From NCBI RefSeq assembly GCF_003315035.1, contig NZ_QNRE01000003.1:62001-126000 (forward strand): a DNA stretch of 64,000 nt, written 5' to 3'. The notes below the pieces were generated by a model that saw nothing but the letters and a program-made list of their open reading frames with translations, had not been told where the DNA came from and did no database searches. The position numbers and the translations under genes are program-made. The DNA comes from Nocardia puris (lineage in GTDB: Bacteria > Actinomycetota > Actinomycetes > Mycobacteriales > Mycobacteriaceae). Of the stretch, positions 15,528 to 25,359 are shown in pieces (positions within the stretch are counted from its first letter, which is position 1; each line of letters starts with the position of its first letter).

Positions 15528-18089
15528 CTATTTCCCGTGCGTCGCGGTGTTGTCTCCCACCCGCGCCGCCCCGACGGCGATCTGTGGCACGCCCAACAGC
15601 ACGGGCACCTTCCGCTCGCCGCTGTCGTCGAACGCGATGGTCGGGTCGGCCTCGGCGGGCGCGTTGACGAACGACACGAAGCGCGACAGCTTGTTCTCGT
15701 CCTCGAGCACCGCCGCCCACTCGTCCTTGTAGCCCTCGACGTGCTTGGCCATGGCCGACTCCAGCTCCTCGGCGAGGCCGAGGCTGTCCTCGCAGATGAC
15801 CTGCCGCAGGTACTCGATGCCGCCCTCCAGCGCCTCCTGCCACGGCGCGGTGCGCTGCAACCGGTCGGCGGTACGGATGTAGAACATCAGGTACCGGTCG
15901 ATGTATTTGATCAGCGTCTCGTCGTCGAGTTCGCCGGCCAGCAGCACCGCGTGCTTCGGGGTGAGACCGCCGTTGCCGCCGACGTAGAGGTTCCAGCCGT
16001 TCTCGGTGGCGATGACGCCGACGTCCTTGCCGCGCGCCTCCGCGCACTCGCGGGCGCAGCCCGACACCGCCAGCTTCAGCTTGTGCGGGGAACGCAGTCC
16101 GCGGTAACGCTTTTCGAGCAGCACGGCCATGCCGACCGAGTCCTGCTGGCCGTAGCGGCACCAGGTGGACCCGACGCAGCTCTTGACCGTGCGCAGCGAT
16201 TTGCCGTAGGCGTGGCCGGACTCCATGCCCGCGTCCACCAGGCGCTTCCAGATCAGCGGCAGCTGCTCGACGCGCGCGCCGAACAGGTCGATGCGCTGGC
16301 CGCCGGTGACCTTGACGTAGAGGTCGAACTCCTTGGCCACCTCGCCGATGGTGATCAGCTGCTCGGCGGTGACCTCGCCGCCGGGCATCCGCGGCACCAC
16401 CGAGTAGGTGCCGTTCTTCTGCATGTTGGCCAGGAAGTGGTCGTTGGTGTCCTGCAGCGCGGCCTGCTCGCCGTCGAGGATGTGATCGCTGGAGGTGGAC
16501 GCCAGGATCGAGGCGACGGTCGGCTTGCAGATATCGCAGCCCGAGCCCTTGCCGTGCTTGGCGATCAGGCCCGAGAAGGTGCGGATGCCGGTGACCTGCA
16601 CGATCTGGAACAGCTCGGCGCGCGACTGGCTGAAGTGCTCGCACAGCGACTTGGAGACCTCGACGCCGGACTGCTCGAGCAGCTTCTTCAGCATCGGCAC
16701 GCAGCCGCCGCAGGAGGTGCCCGCGTTGGTGCAGCTCTTGATGGCGGGCACATCGCACGCGCCGTCGGCGATCGCGCCGCAGATGGAGCCCTTGCTGACG
16801 TTGTTGCAGGAGCAGATCTGCGCCTCGTCGGGCAGGGCGTCGGCGCCCAGCTCCGCGCCGGCCGGGGAGATGAGCGAAGCCGGGTCGGCGGGCAGCGGAC
16901 GGCCGACCAGCGGGCGCAGCGCCGAGTAGGCCGACGCGTCGCCCACCAGGATGCCGCCGAGCAGGATCTTCGCGTCGTCGGAGACGACCAGCTTGGCGTA
17001 GGTGCCCTTGGCCGCGTCGTGCAGCACCACCGACAGCGCGCCCTCGGTGGTGGCGTGCGCGTCACCGAAGCTGGCCACGTCCACGCCGAGCAGCTTGAGC
17101 TTGGTGGACATGTCCGCGCCGGGGAACTCGCCCTGCCCGCCGAGCAGGCGGTCGGCGACCACCTCGGCGGTGGAGTAGCCGGGGGCCACCAGGCCGTAGC
17201 AGACACCCTCGACCGCGGCGCATTCGCCGACGGCCCAGATGTTCGGGTCCGAGGTCTGCAACCCCAGGTCGGTGATGATGCCGCCGCGCGGGCCCACCTC
17301 GAGGCCGGCGTCGCGGGCGATCTGATCGCGGGGGCGCACGCCCGCGGAGAACACCACCATCGCGGCGTCGATCACGGTCTCGTCGGAGAGGGTGACCCGC
17401 AGGCCGCCCTCGGTCTCCTCGATCGAGGAGGTGCCGACGCCGGTGTGCACGTTCAGGCCGAGATCGGTGACCAGGCGTTCCAGGATCGCGCCGCCGCCCT
17501 CGTCGACCTGGGCGGGCATCAGCCGGTTGTTGTACTCGACCACGTGCGGGGTCATGCCGAGCAGGCGCAGCGCGTTGGCCGCCTCCAGGCCGAGCAGACC
17601 GCCGCCGACCACCACGCCGCGCGCGCCGGGACCGGCCGCCTCGGCGGTGGCGCGGATGCCGTCGAGATCCTCGATGGTGCGGTAGACGTAGCAGCCCGGC
17701 AGGTCGTGGCCGGGGACCGGCGGCACGAACGCGTAGGAGCCGGTGGCCAGGATCAGCGCGTCGTAGGCGAGGGTGTCACCGGCGGAGGTGAGCACCTTGC
17801 GCGCCTCGCGGTCGATGCTCTCGGCCCGGTGGCCCAGCCGCAGCTCCACCAGCTCGTCACCGGCGTACTCGTTGCCGGGCAGCGCCAGCGCGCTGGGGTC
17901 CCAGGCGCCCACGTAGGACGACAGGCCGACGCGGTCGTAGGCGGGCAGCTGCTCCTCGCTGAGGACCACGATCTGCCAGGTGGCGTCCTCGTCGCGGGAC
18001 CGCAGGGCCTCGACGAAGCGGTGTCCGACCATGCCGTGGCCGACGACCACCGCGGTCTTGCGCCGAGTGGGATCGACGGTGGGGTTCAT
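15528..18089 (-). CDS. nirB: Nitrite reductase [NAD(P)H] large subunit
   Basis: NirB (853 residues) moves electrons from NAD(P)H through FAD and Fe-S centres to sirohaem, where nitrite becomes ammonium. Visible modules are an N-terminal FAD/NAD-binding fold (VVVGHGMVGHRFVEAL), a BFD-like [2Fe-2S] region (CSCNN...CTNAGTSCGGC, about residues 425-485), and the sirohaem/[4Fe-4S] domain with CVGSTWC (C-x5-C) and CARECAEARG (C-x3-C). The frame continues upstream, but ATG at 18089 preceded by GGAGGT is the clear start. It lies downstream of narK and upstream of nirD. Confidence 0.96.
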   Translation of the reverse strand: MNPTVDPTRRKTAVVVGHGMVGHRFVEALRSRDEDATWQIVVLSEEQLPAYDRVGLSSYVGAWDPSALALPGNEYAGDELVELRLGHRAESIDREARKVLTSAGDTLAYDALILATGSYAFVPPVPGHDLPGCYVYRTIEDLDGIRATAEAAGPGARGVVVGGGLLGLEAANALRLLGMTPHVVEYNNRLMPAQVDEGGGAILERLVTDLGLNVHTGVGTSSIEETEGGLRVTLSDETVIDAAMVVFSAGVRPRDQIARDAGLEVGPRGGIITDLGLQTSDPNIWAVGECAAVEGVCYGLVAPGYSTAEVVADRLLGGQGEFPGADMSTKLKLLGVDVASFGDAHATTEGALSVVLHDAAKGTYAKLVVSDDAKILLGGILVGDASAYSALRPLVGRPLPADPASLISPAGAELGADALPDEAQICSCNNVSKGSICGAIADGACDVPAIKSCTNAGTSCGGCVPMLKKLLEQSGVEVSKSLCEHFSQSRAELFQIVQVTGIRTFSGLIAKHGKGSGCDICKPTVASILASTSSDHILDGEQAALQDTNDHFLANMQKNGTYSVVPRMPGGEVTAEQLITIGEVAKEFDLYVKVTGGQRIDLFGARVEQLPLIWKRLVDAGMESGHAYGKSLRTVKSCVGSTWCRYGQQDSVGMAVLLEKRYRGLRSPHKLKLAVSGCARECAEARGKDVGVIATENGWNLYVGGNGGLTPKHAVLLAGELDDETLIKYIDRYLMFYIRTADRLQRTAPWQEALEGGIEYLRQVICEDSLGLAEELESAMAKHVEGYKDEWAAVLEDENKLSRFVSFVNAPAEADPTIAFDDSGERKVPVLLGVPQIAVGAARVGDNTATHGK

Positions 18090-18115
18090 AGTGACCTCCC
18101 TGGGATGGTTCGGCG

Positions 18116-19561
18116 TCAGGCGCGAGCCGACGGGCTGGACGACGCGGCGGCCTCGGCTTCGAGGACGAGCGCCTCGGCTTCGACGACCACGTCGGAGTCG
18201 GTGGCGGCGGGGCGGCGCAGGAACACCAGGTAGGTGACCGCGGCGCACACCACGTAGAAGGCGGTGAAGACCCAGAACGCGGTGGTCGCGGAGCTGGTCG
18301 AGGCGTAGGACGAGCGCAGCACCAGGTTGATGCCGACCCCGCCCAGCGCGCCGATGGCGCCGACGAAACCGATGAGCGCGCCGGCGGTGTTCTGCGACCA
18401 GGCCGACTGTTCGGCCGGACGCACGGGCAGCGACTTGGACCTGGCCTCGAACACCGACGGGATGATCTTGGTGACCGAGCCGTTGCCGATGCCGGAGATG
18501 ACGAACAGGGCGATGAAGCCGGCCACCATGGCCACCATCACCACACCGGTCGGGCGACCCGCGCCGTCACCGAGGGCGCTCGCCAGCCCGACCAGCACAG
18601 CCGCACCGATCATGACGGCGAAGGTGAACAGCGTGACCTTCGCACCGCCCAACCGGTCGGCCCAGCGGCCGCCGTAGGGGCGGGCCAGCGAACCGAGCAG
18701 CGGGCCGATGAACGCGATGGACGCGGCGTGCACGGCGGCCTGGGCGGCGGTGTCACCACCGGCGACGAAGTTGAGCTGCAGCACCTGGCCGAACGCGAAG
18801 CTGTAGCCGATGAACGACCCGAAGGTGCCGATGTAGAGGAAGGCGATGGCCCAGGACTGCGGCACCCGCAGCGCGTCGACCATGGACGAGAGGTTGGCCT
18901 TCTGGCTCGGCAGGTTGTCCATGTAGAGCGCGGCGCCGAAGCCGGCGACGGCGATCAGGGCCAGGTAGATCAGGCAGATCACCGATGCGTACTCGGCACC
19001 CAGGGTGGCCAGCACCAGCAGGCCGAGCAGCTGGATGACGGGGACGCCGATATTGCCGCCGCCCGCGTTCAGGCCCAGCGCCCAGCCCTTGAGCCGCTGG
19101 GGGTAGAAGGCGTTGATATTGGTCATCGAGGAGGCGAAGTTGCCGCCGCCGAAGCCCGCGAAGGCCGCGATGACCAGGAACGTGGTGTACGAGGTGCCCG
19201 GCTGGTTGATGAAGTACAGCGTCAGCAGCGTCGGGATCAGCAGCGCCAGGACGCTGAAGATGGTCCAGTTGCGGCCGCCGAATCGCGCGGTGGCGACCGT
19301 GTACGGGATGCGCAGCACCGCACCGACCAGCGTAGGCACCGCGACCAGGAAGAACTTGCCCGCGGGATCGATGCCGAACTGGTCGGCGGGCATGAACAGC
19401 ACCATCACCGACCAGATGGACCACACGGAGAATCCGATGTGCTCGGCGACCACCGACCAGATCAGGTTGCGCTTGGCGACGTCCTTGCCGCCCGCCTCCC
19501 AGGCGGCGACATCTTCGGCGTCCCACTGCTCAATGTTGCGATTACGCGTCAGCGTGCTCAA
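18116..19561 (-). CDS. narK: Nitrate/nitrite transporter, MFS (NarK family)
   Basis: This transporter of about 481 residues has 12 predicted membrane helices and the NarK nitrate-signature segment GFGGGNFASSMTNINAFYP in the fifth-helix region, plus the related GIGNGSVTKIIPSVF later. It imports nitrate and/or exports nitrite, feeding the adjacent NirBD. The frame opens with TTG at 19591, but TTTGGGAGG lies inside that extension and is correctly spaced for TTG at 19561 (start LSTLTRNRN), so the shorter protein is preferred. The C-terminal 25 residues are Ala/Glu-rich. It is 26 bases before nirB and probably co-transcribed. Confidence 0.92.
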   Translation of the reverse strand: MSTLTRNRNIEQWDAEDVAAWEAGGKDVAKRNLIWSVVAEHIGFSVWSIWSVMVLFMPADQFGIDPAGKFFLVAVPTLVGAVLRIPYTVATARFGGRNWTIFSVLALLIPTLLTLYFINQPGTSYTTFLVIAAFAGFGGGNFASSMTNINAFYPQRLKGWALGLNAGGGNIGVPVIQLLGLLVLATLGAEYASVICLIYLALIAVAGFGAALYMDNLPSQKANLSSMVDALRVPQSWAIAFLYIGTFGSFIGYSFAFGQVLQLNFVAGGDTAAQAAVHAASIAFIGPLLGSLARPYGGRWADRLGGAKVTLFTFAVMIGAAVLVGLASALGDGAGRPTGVVMVAMVAGFIALFVISGIGNGSVTKIIPSVFEARSKSLPVRPAEQSAWSQNTAGALIGFVGAIGALGGVGINLVLRSSYASTSSATTAFWVFTAFYVVCAAVTYLVFLRRPAATDSDVVVEAEALVLEAEAAASSSPSARA

Positions 19562-19649
19562 CAAGGGCCTCCCAAATTCCGGTTGGCCCAACGGTAGGAA
19601 ACAGGTATTGCCGTAATGCTGCGGTAGATGACCGTCAAATCAACGGTTA

Positions 19650-19677
19650 CTCACCTCGCTCCGGTCAGCGAGGTGAG
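19650..19677. terminator. Hairpin between putP and narK
   Basis: An 11-bp perfect stem CTCACCTCGCT/AGCGAGGTGAG with a 6-base loop lies 145 bases after the putP stop on the minus strand and 90 bases before the narK start. It may end the putP transcript. There is no strong T-run, so it could instead be an operator in the narK control region. Confidence 0.45.
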
Positions 19678-19822
19678 CCCCTTCGAATGTTTCGGGCATG
19701 TGACACAACGGTTTCCGCGAGTGACAAACAGCCGACCCCGCCGGAAAACCGCGTGAGATGTGACGTGCACAGCATGCGCCCGGGGCGGCGACACCGCAAC
19801 AGCTACGTCCCGATCGCCGCGG

Positions 19823-21319
19823 CTAGCGGGCGTGGGCGACGTCCACCGCGCGGTCGAACTCGTCGTCCATTCCGGTGTCCGGGGTGTAGGTGGCCAGGCT
19901 GACGGCGATCGAGACGACCACGTTGACGAGGAAGCCGGGGACGATCTCGTAGAGGGCGACGCCGTAGATGTCGGGGCCGTAGGCGGACCAGAGGATGACG
20001 GTCAGCGCACCGGCGACCATACCGGCGAGCGCGCCCCAGTTGGTGAGCTTGCGCCAGTAGAGGCACAGCAGCACGGCCGGGCCGAAGGACGCGCCGAAAC
20101 CGGCCCACGCGAACGCGACGAGTTCGAGGATGGTGCCGCTCGGCGAGATCGCGAGCAGCCCGGCGATGACCGCGACCACCAGCACGCACACCCTGCCCAG
20201 CGTCAGCAGCGTGCGCTGGGAACTCTCCCGGCCGAAGACGTGGTACAGATCCTCGACGAATGCCGAGGAACAGACGATCAGCTGGCTCGACACCGTGCTC
20301 ATGATCGCCGCCAGCACCGCCGCGAACACGAAACCGACGATCAGCGGATGCAGCAGCAGCTGCGAGAGCGCCAGCACCACATGCTCGGGATTGTCCAGGG
20401 ATTCGCCGCTGGTCGAGAAGTACGCGATCCCGACCAGGCCGCAGGCGACCGCGCCGGCCAGCGACACGATCATCCACGTCATGCCGATGCGCCGGGCCGG
20501 TCCCGCCGACTCGGCGCTGCGCATCGCCATGAAGCGCACGATGATGTGCGGTTGCCCGAAGTACCCGAGGCCCCACGCGGCCGCAGAGAGGATGCCCACC
20601 ACGGTGGCCGCCGTCAACGAGCCGCCGCCCAGCCAGGACAACCGGGCGGGGTCCACCTCCCGGATCGCGTCGACCGTCGCGCCGGGCCCGCCCACCGCGA
20701 CCATCGCCACGACGGGCACCACGAGCAGCGCCAGCAGCATCATGGTGCCCTGCACCACGTCGGTCAGCGACGCGCCGAGGAAGCCGCCGATGAGCGTGTA
20801 GGCCAAGGTCACGGCGGCGACGATCAGCATGCCGCTCAGATACGAGGTGCCGAACGCGAGCCGGAAGAACTCACCGCCCGCGACCAGCATCGAGGACACG
20901 TAGAAGGTGAAGAAGACCAGGACGATGGTCCCCGCGGCCACGCGCAGCAGCCGGGTGTCGTCGTGCAGCCGGTTCTCGAAGAAGCTGGGGATGGTGATGG
21001 AGTTGCGCGCGACCTCGGTGTAGGCGCGCAGCCGCGGCGCGACGAACCGCCAGTTGAGGTAGGCGCCGATGGTGAGGCCGATGGCGATCCACGCCTCGAT
21101 CAGGCCCGCGGCGTAGATGGCGCCCGGCAGGCCCATCATGAGCCAGCCCGACATATCGGAGGCGCCCGCGCTGAGGGCGGCGGTCCACGGCGGCAGCTGC
21201 CTGCCCGCCAGCATGTAGCCCTCGTGGTCGACCGTCTTGCGGTAGGCGTAGACACCGATGGCGACCATCGCCCCGAAGTACACGACCAGCGCGATGATCT
21301 GCAGGGTCCGGTCGGACAC
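19823..21319 (-). CDS. putP: Sodium/proline symporter (SSS family)
   Basis: The product is a 498-residue solute:sodium symporter with about 13 hydrophobic helices. The PutP-typical segments AGRQLPPWTAALSAGASDMSGWL... and WGLGYFGQPHIIVRFMA are present, pointing to proline/Na+ import across the cytoplasmic membrane. The frame begins earlier, but GTG at 21319 (VSDRTLQIIALV) is directly preceded by AAAGGGGGC and puts the first helix at the N-terminus. No proline-catabolic gene is adjacent, so the substrate rests on family similarity. Confidence 0.88.
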   Translation of the reverse strand: MSDRTLQIIALVVYFGAMVAIGVYAYRKTVDHEGYMLAGRQLPPWTAALSAGASDMSGWLMMGLPGAIYAAGLIEAWIAIGLTIGAYLNWRFVAPRLRAYTEVARNSITIPSFFENRLHDDTRLLRVAAGTIVLVFFTFYVSSMLVAGGEFFRLAFGTSYLSGMLIVAAVTLAYTLIGGFLGASLTDVVQGTMMLLALLVVPVVAMVAVGGPGATVDAIREVDPARLSWLGGGSLTAATVVGILSAAAWGLGYFGQPHIIVRFMAMRSAESAGPARRIGMTWMIVSLAGAVACGLVGIAYFSTSGESLDNPEHVVLALSQLLLHPLIVGFVFAAVLAAIMSTVSSQLIVCSSAFVEDLYHVFGRESSQRTLLTLGRVCVLVVAVIAGLLAISPSGTILELVAFAWAGFGASFGPAVLLCLYWRKLTNWGALAGMVAGALTVILWSAYGPDIYGVALYEIVPGFLVNVVVSIAVSLATYTPDTGMDDEFDRAVDVAHAR

Positions 21320-21452
21320 GCTGCCCCCTTTACCCCGGTGGCCGCGCGGGCTCCGGCGAGATCGGCGGGAGGTTTGTCCGGTTACGGTATCCCAGCCCGG
21401 GGTTCTTCCACGGCGCATCGCCGGTTAGCGACTCGGACGTGTCCTGGGGAAC

Positions 21453-22757
21453 CTACGCCGCGACGACCGGCTCCCGTTTGCCCCAGGTGTCCTCCAGCAG
21501 GCGCGGTTTGCAGGCTTGCCAGGCGCCGAGGAGCAGGACCAGCACCGCGACGCTCAGCATGGCGAAGGGGGCGAGCCAGCCGCCGGTGGCGGTATGCAGC
21601 ATGCCGAACAGCAGCGGGCCCAGGCAGGCCACGGCGTAGCCGACGCCCTGGGTGAAGCCGGACAGCGCGGCCGAACCGCGCGGGGTGCGGGTGCGCAGGT
21701 TGATCAGGGTGAGCGCCATCGGGAAAGTGCTCGGGCCCAAGCCCAGCAGCACCACCCACAGCACGGGCGCGGCCATCGGCGCGATCAGCAGGCCCGCGAA
21801 GGCGGCGAAGAAGAAGACCGCGCAGCCCAGCACGATGGGGAACGGGTTGCGGTACCGCGCGACCAGGGTGGGCGCGGTGAACGCGGCGACGAGTCCGACC
21901 AGGGCGAACAGGCCGACCATGGTGCCGCCGAAGGCGTCGCTCGCGCCGGCGTCGCCCAGGATGCGCGGCAGCCAGGCGAACATGGCGTAGGTGGTCAGCG
22001 AGGTCATGCCGAACATGCCCGCCATGCCCCAGGCCAGCGGCGAGCGCCACACCCGGCCCGCCGCCGCGCCCGGCTCGGTGGGCAGCGCAGTGACGTCGTC
22101 GCGGTCACGGCCCTCGCGGCTGCGCAGCACCGCGATCCACGGCACCGCCGCGGCGAAGCCGAGCAACGCCCACATGCCGACGGACACGCGCCAGCCGAAG
22201 TGGTCGGCCGCGGGCACCGCGACCAGCGCCGGGAAGACGGTGCCCAGCTGCACCATGGTGATGTAAAGGGAGCTGATCACCGCGAGCCGGTCGGGGAAGT
22301 ACCGCTTGACCAGCGGCGGGATCACCACGTTGCCGATACCCATGCCGCCGAGGGCCAGCGCCGAGAACACCAGCAGCTCGCCGGTGCCGTGCATGAGCGA
22401 ACGGATGAGCATGCCCGCGCCCGCCATGAGCATCGCGGCCAGCGCGGTGCGCTCCAGGCCGAGGCGGCGCACCATCAGCGGGGTCAGCAGGCCCGAGACC
22501 GCGAACATCGCGGTGGGAATCATGCCGAAGACGCCGACGACGGCGGTGGAATAGCCGATGTCGGCGCCGATGCGTTCGGCCAGCGGGCTGTAGGCGGTGA
22601 CGGCGACGCGCAGCACGAGCGCGGACATGACGATCGCGGTGAGGACGAGTAGTCGCCCCTCCAGCAGCGCGCGACGGCGCGCGGCGATATCGACGGTGTC
22701 CTGGCTCGGGGCATCGGGGAGGGTCGCTGTCACCGAGAAATCATAGGATGACCCCAT
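21453..22757 (-). CDS. MFS transporter, CynX/NimT-like
   Basis: This protein of about 434 residues has 12 helices, a central basic loop (LRSREGRDRDD), and the general layout of the CynX/NimT (cyanate/2-nitroimidazole) branch, for example LPRILGDAGASDAFGGTMVG and GLGPSTFPMALTLINLRTRTP. The substrate is not evident. Possible starts are ATG at 22757 and GTG at 22733; neither has a good ribosome-binding site. It is divergent from a GntR/FadR regulator whose start is only about 40 bases away, so that protein may control it. Confidence 0.8.
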   Translation of the reverse strand: MGSSYDFSVTATLPDAPSQDTVDIAARRRALLEGRLLVLTAIVMSALVLRVAVTAYSPLAERIGADIGYSTAVVGVFGMIPTAMFAVSGLLTPLMVRRLGLERTALAAMLMAGAGMLIRSLMHGTGELLVFSALALGGMGIGNVVIPPLVKRYFPDRLAVISSLYITMVQLGTVFPALVAVPAADHFGWRVSVGMWALLGFAAAVPWIAVLRSREGRDRDDVTALPTEPGAAAGRVWRSPLAWGMAGMFGMTSLTTYAMFAWLPRILGDAGASDAFGGTMVGLFALVGLVAAFTAPTLVARYRNPFPIVLGCAVFFFAAFAGLLIAPMAAPVLWVVLLGLGPSTFPMALTLINLRTRTPRGSAALSGFTQGVGYAVACLGPLLFGMLHTATGGWLAPFAMLSVAVLVLLLGAWQACKPRLLEDTWGKREPVVAA

Positions 22758-22798
22758 GATCGGAGGCAACCGTTTGTGACGGGCGGTACCCTATTGCC

Positions 22799-23470
22799 GT
22801 GCAACCAGTCCGGCGCACCAGCCTCATCGCCCAGGTAACCGAACAGCTGCGTGCCGAAATACGTTCCGGCCGTTGGCCCATCGGCTCCCGCATCCCCACC
22901 GAACCGGAGCTCACCGAGCTCACCGGGACGGGCCGCAACACCGTGCGCGAGGCGGTGCAGGCGCTCGTGCACGCGGGTGTGCTGGAACGCCGCCAGGGCT
23001 CGGGCACCTATGTGATCGCGGCCTCGGAGGTCGGCGGCACGCTCGGCAAGTTCTTCGCCGACGCCGAGGAGCGCGATGTGCTCGAGTTGCGCCTGGCGCT
23101 CGACACCACCGCCGCGGCGCTGGCGGCCCAGCGCCGCGACGAGTCCGATATCGCCACCCTGCGCCGCCTGCTCGCCGAGCGCAGCAACCACTGGGACGAC
23201 GACATTCCCACGGCCATCGCCGCTGACGTGGAGTTGCACCGCGCCATCGTGGTCGCCAGCCACAACGCCGTGTACCTCGAGTTCTACGATTCGCTGCTGC
23301 CCACCATCGAACAGGTGATCCGTTCGCGCACCTCGAAGTCCGACGACTCCTACGACGCCGAGCACAACGAGCTCGTGCAGGCCGTCATCGACGGCGACGG
23401 CGAGCGCGCCTCGCAGGCCGCGAGCTGCTTCCTCGGCTCGCTCATCGCCGAATATCCCGACGCGCGCTGA
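22799..23470 (+). CDS. GntR-family transcriptional regulator (FadR subfamily)
   Basis: This 223-residue regulator has an N-terminal winged helix (residues about 5-70: IAQVTEQLRAEIRSGRWPIGSRIPTE..., GTGRNTVREAVQALVHAG, RRQGSGTYV) and a helical FCD ligand-binding domain ending in His-containing VELHRAIVVASHNAVY. It likely responds to a small carboxylate or amino acid and represses the divergent CynX-like transporter. GTG at 22799 has a TACCCT hexamer six bases upstream and no ribosome-binding site, so the mRNA may be leaderless. Confidence 0.88.
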   Translation: MQPVRRTSLIAQVTEQLRAEIRSGRWPIGSRIPTEPELTELTGTGRNTVREAVQALVHAGVLERRQGSGTYVIAASEVGGTLGKFFADAEERDVLELRLALDTTAAALAAQRRDESDIATLRRLLAERSNHWDDDIPTAIAADVELHRAIVVASHNAVYLEFYDSLLPTIEQVIRSRTSKSDDSYDAEHNELVQAVIDGDGERASQAASCFLGSLIAEYPDAR

Positions 23471-23723
23471 ATTCCGACCGGTCGGGCACGCAGGAAAACC
23501 CTCTCCGCGGCCGATCCCACGATGTGAGTCGGATTTGCCGGGAACGTCACCGAAGGCCACGGGGACGCAACAACGGGCTTCTACTTTTGTCTCGACCGTA
23601 CTAAGGCAACTCGACGGCTCCACCCGATTCCGGGGCGAGGGGCGAATCCCGAGACGAACAACGTCGCAACGGCGCGACGGTGCCGCGATGAGGGTCGGTC
23701 GAGATCGAATCGAGAGGAAGCCG

Positions 23724-25205
23724 ATGACCGCCACAGTCGCTGCCACCGGCCAGACGCCGGACACCGCGTTCACCCACGAGAAGCGCGGCCGCTGGCTGGA
23801 TCACTGGGAACCGGACAACGAGAAATTCTGGGAATCGGGTGGCAAACTCACCGCGCGCAAGAATCTCATCTTCTCGGTGTTCGCCGAGAATCTCGGATTC
23901 AGCGTGTGGGTCATCTGGGGCACCGTCGTCACCAGCATGGGCGCGGCCGGATTCCCCTTCCTCGCCGGTCTCGGCCAGGGCAACCCGACCGCCGTCAGCA
24001 ACGCGCTGCTGCTGACCTCCACGCCCACGCTCGTCGGTGCGGCACTGCGCATTCCGTACACCTTCGCCATCCCGCGCTTCGGCGGGCGCGCGTTCACCGC
24101 GTTCAGCGCCGCCATGCTGCTCATCCCGACGCTCGGCCTGGCCTGGTTCGTCAACCAGCCCGGGACGCCGATGTGGGTGTTCATGGTGCTGGCCGCGCTC
24201 GCCGGTTTCGGTGGCGGCAACTTCTCCTCGTCGATGGCGAACATCTCGTTCTTCTTCCCCGAGGGCAAAAAGGGTGCGGCACTGGGCATCAACGCCGCGG
24301 GCGGCAACCTCGGCGTCGCGCAGACCCAGCTGGTGCTGCCGCTGCTGATCACGCTCGGCACGCACATCATGGCCAAGGACGCCGCGGGCTACCGGTTCGG
24401 CATCACGCTCTCGGTGCTGGTCTGGGTGCCGTTCATCCTGGTCGCCACGTTCGGCGCACTGCGCTACATGGACAGCATCAGCACGGCCAAGTCCGACGGC
24501 AAGTCCTACAAGCTGGCGCTCACCAACCGGCACACCTGGATCATGTCGTTCCTCTACATCGGCACTTTCGGCTCGTTCATCGGTTTCTCGTTCGCGTTCC
24601 CGACGCTGATCAAGGCGAACTTCCCGAGCCTGGCCAATATCGGCTGGATCACCACCCTGGGCAACCTGGCCTTCCTCGGCGCGCTGGTGGGCTCGTTCAG
24701 CCGTCCGTTCGGCGGCTGGATCTCCGACAAGGTGGGCGGCGCGAAGATCACCGTGATGGTGTTCGGCGGCATGGCCGTGGCGGCGGTCGCCATCCTGGCG
24801 GCGCTGGAGCTGAAGAGCTTCCCGCTCTACCTGACCGCGTTCCTGGCGCTGTTCATCCTGACCGGCATCGGCAACGGCTCCACCTACCGGATGATCCCGT
24901 CGATCTTCAGCGCGGAGGCCAAGAAGTACGCCTCCGAGCACGGCACGGACATCGCCGAGGCCGCGGCGTCGGCGCGGCGGCAGGCGGGTGCGGCGATCGG
25001 CGTCATCGGCGCGATCGGCGCCTCGGGCGGCTACCTGCTGCAGCAGGCGCTGCGCCTGTCGAACATCAACTTCGGCAGCATGTCGCCCGCGTTCTGGGCC
25101 TACGCGGCCACGTTCGTGGTGATGGCGGGCGTGACCTGGTTCTTCTACCTGCGGTCCTCGTTCGCGGTGGGCCGGATCTCCTCGCTCGCCTACGCGAACG
25201 TGTAA
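23724..25205 (+). CDS. Second NarK-type nitrate/nitrite MFS transporter
   Basis: The 493-residue membrane protein is a paralogue of NarK at 18.1-19.6 kb. It has the signature GFGGGNFSSSMANISFFFP, an N-terminal cytoplasmic stretch with HWEPDNEKFWESGGKLTARKNLIFS, and GIGNGSTYRMIPSIF later. The N-terminal extension before helix 1 resembles the type often found with respiratory nitrate reductase. The frame opens at 23535, but ATG at 23724 preceded by GAGGAAG is the clear start. It may be the nitrate/nitrite exchanger for NarGHJI while the other serves NirBD; this division is inference. Confidence 0.9.
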   Translation: MTATVAATGQTPDTAFTHEKRGRWLDHWEPDNEKFWESGGKLTARKNLIFSVFAENLGFSVWVIWGTVVTSMGAAGFPFLAGLGQGNPTAVSNALLLTSTPTLVGAALRIPYTFAIPRFGGRAFTAFSAAMLLIPTLGLAWFVNQPGTPMWVFMVLAALAGFGGGNFSSSMANISFFFPEGKKGAALGINAAGGNLGVAQTQLVLPLLITLGTHIMAKDAAGYRFGITLSVLVWVPFILVATFGALRYMDSISTAKSDGKSYKLALTNRHTWIMSFLYIGTFGSFIGFSFAFPTLIKANFPSLANIGWITTLGNLAFLGALVGSFSRPFGGWISDKVGGAKITVMVFGGMAVAAVAILAALELKSFPLYLTAFLALFILTGIGNGSTYRMIPSIFSAEAKKYASEHGTDIAEAAASARRQAGAAIGVIGAIGASGGYLLQQALRLSNINFGSMSPAFWAYAATFVVMAGVTWFFYLRSSFAVGRISSLAYANV

Positions 25206-25279
25206 GTCGCACCGGGCATCCGGGACCGAACCCCTCGGATGATCGCGACGCCGGCGGCCGGCGGCGCGCCCGGTGAGAC

Positions 25280-25320
25280 CCGAATGCCGCCGGGAAGTCT
25301 TCCTTCCCGGCGGCATTCGG
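25280..25320. terminator. Strong bidirectional terminator hairpin
   Basis: An 18-bp perfect stem begins CCGAATGCCGCC (25280-25297) and pairs with 25303-25320 around a 5-base loop. It sits between the convergent second narK-type gene and the TIGR02569 gene, and likely ends both transcripts. Confidence 0.8.
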
Positions 25321-25359
25321 TGTGTTCGTATGCAAGTTGTTGCCCGGCAACGGTTTTCA

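Noticed and set aside
15420..18233. Long plus-strand frame (about 937 codons) antisense to nirB
   Set aside because: Composition is Gly/Val/His/Arg-rich and mirrors the nirB codon pattern; nirB itself has every expected motif.
19592..19822. Possible GlnR-binding boxes upstream of narK
   Set aside because: Only loose matches to the a-AC-n6-GAAAC type consensus; nothing better than chance could be shown by eye.
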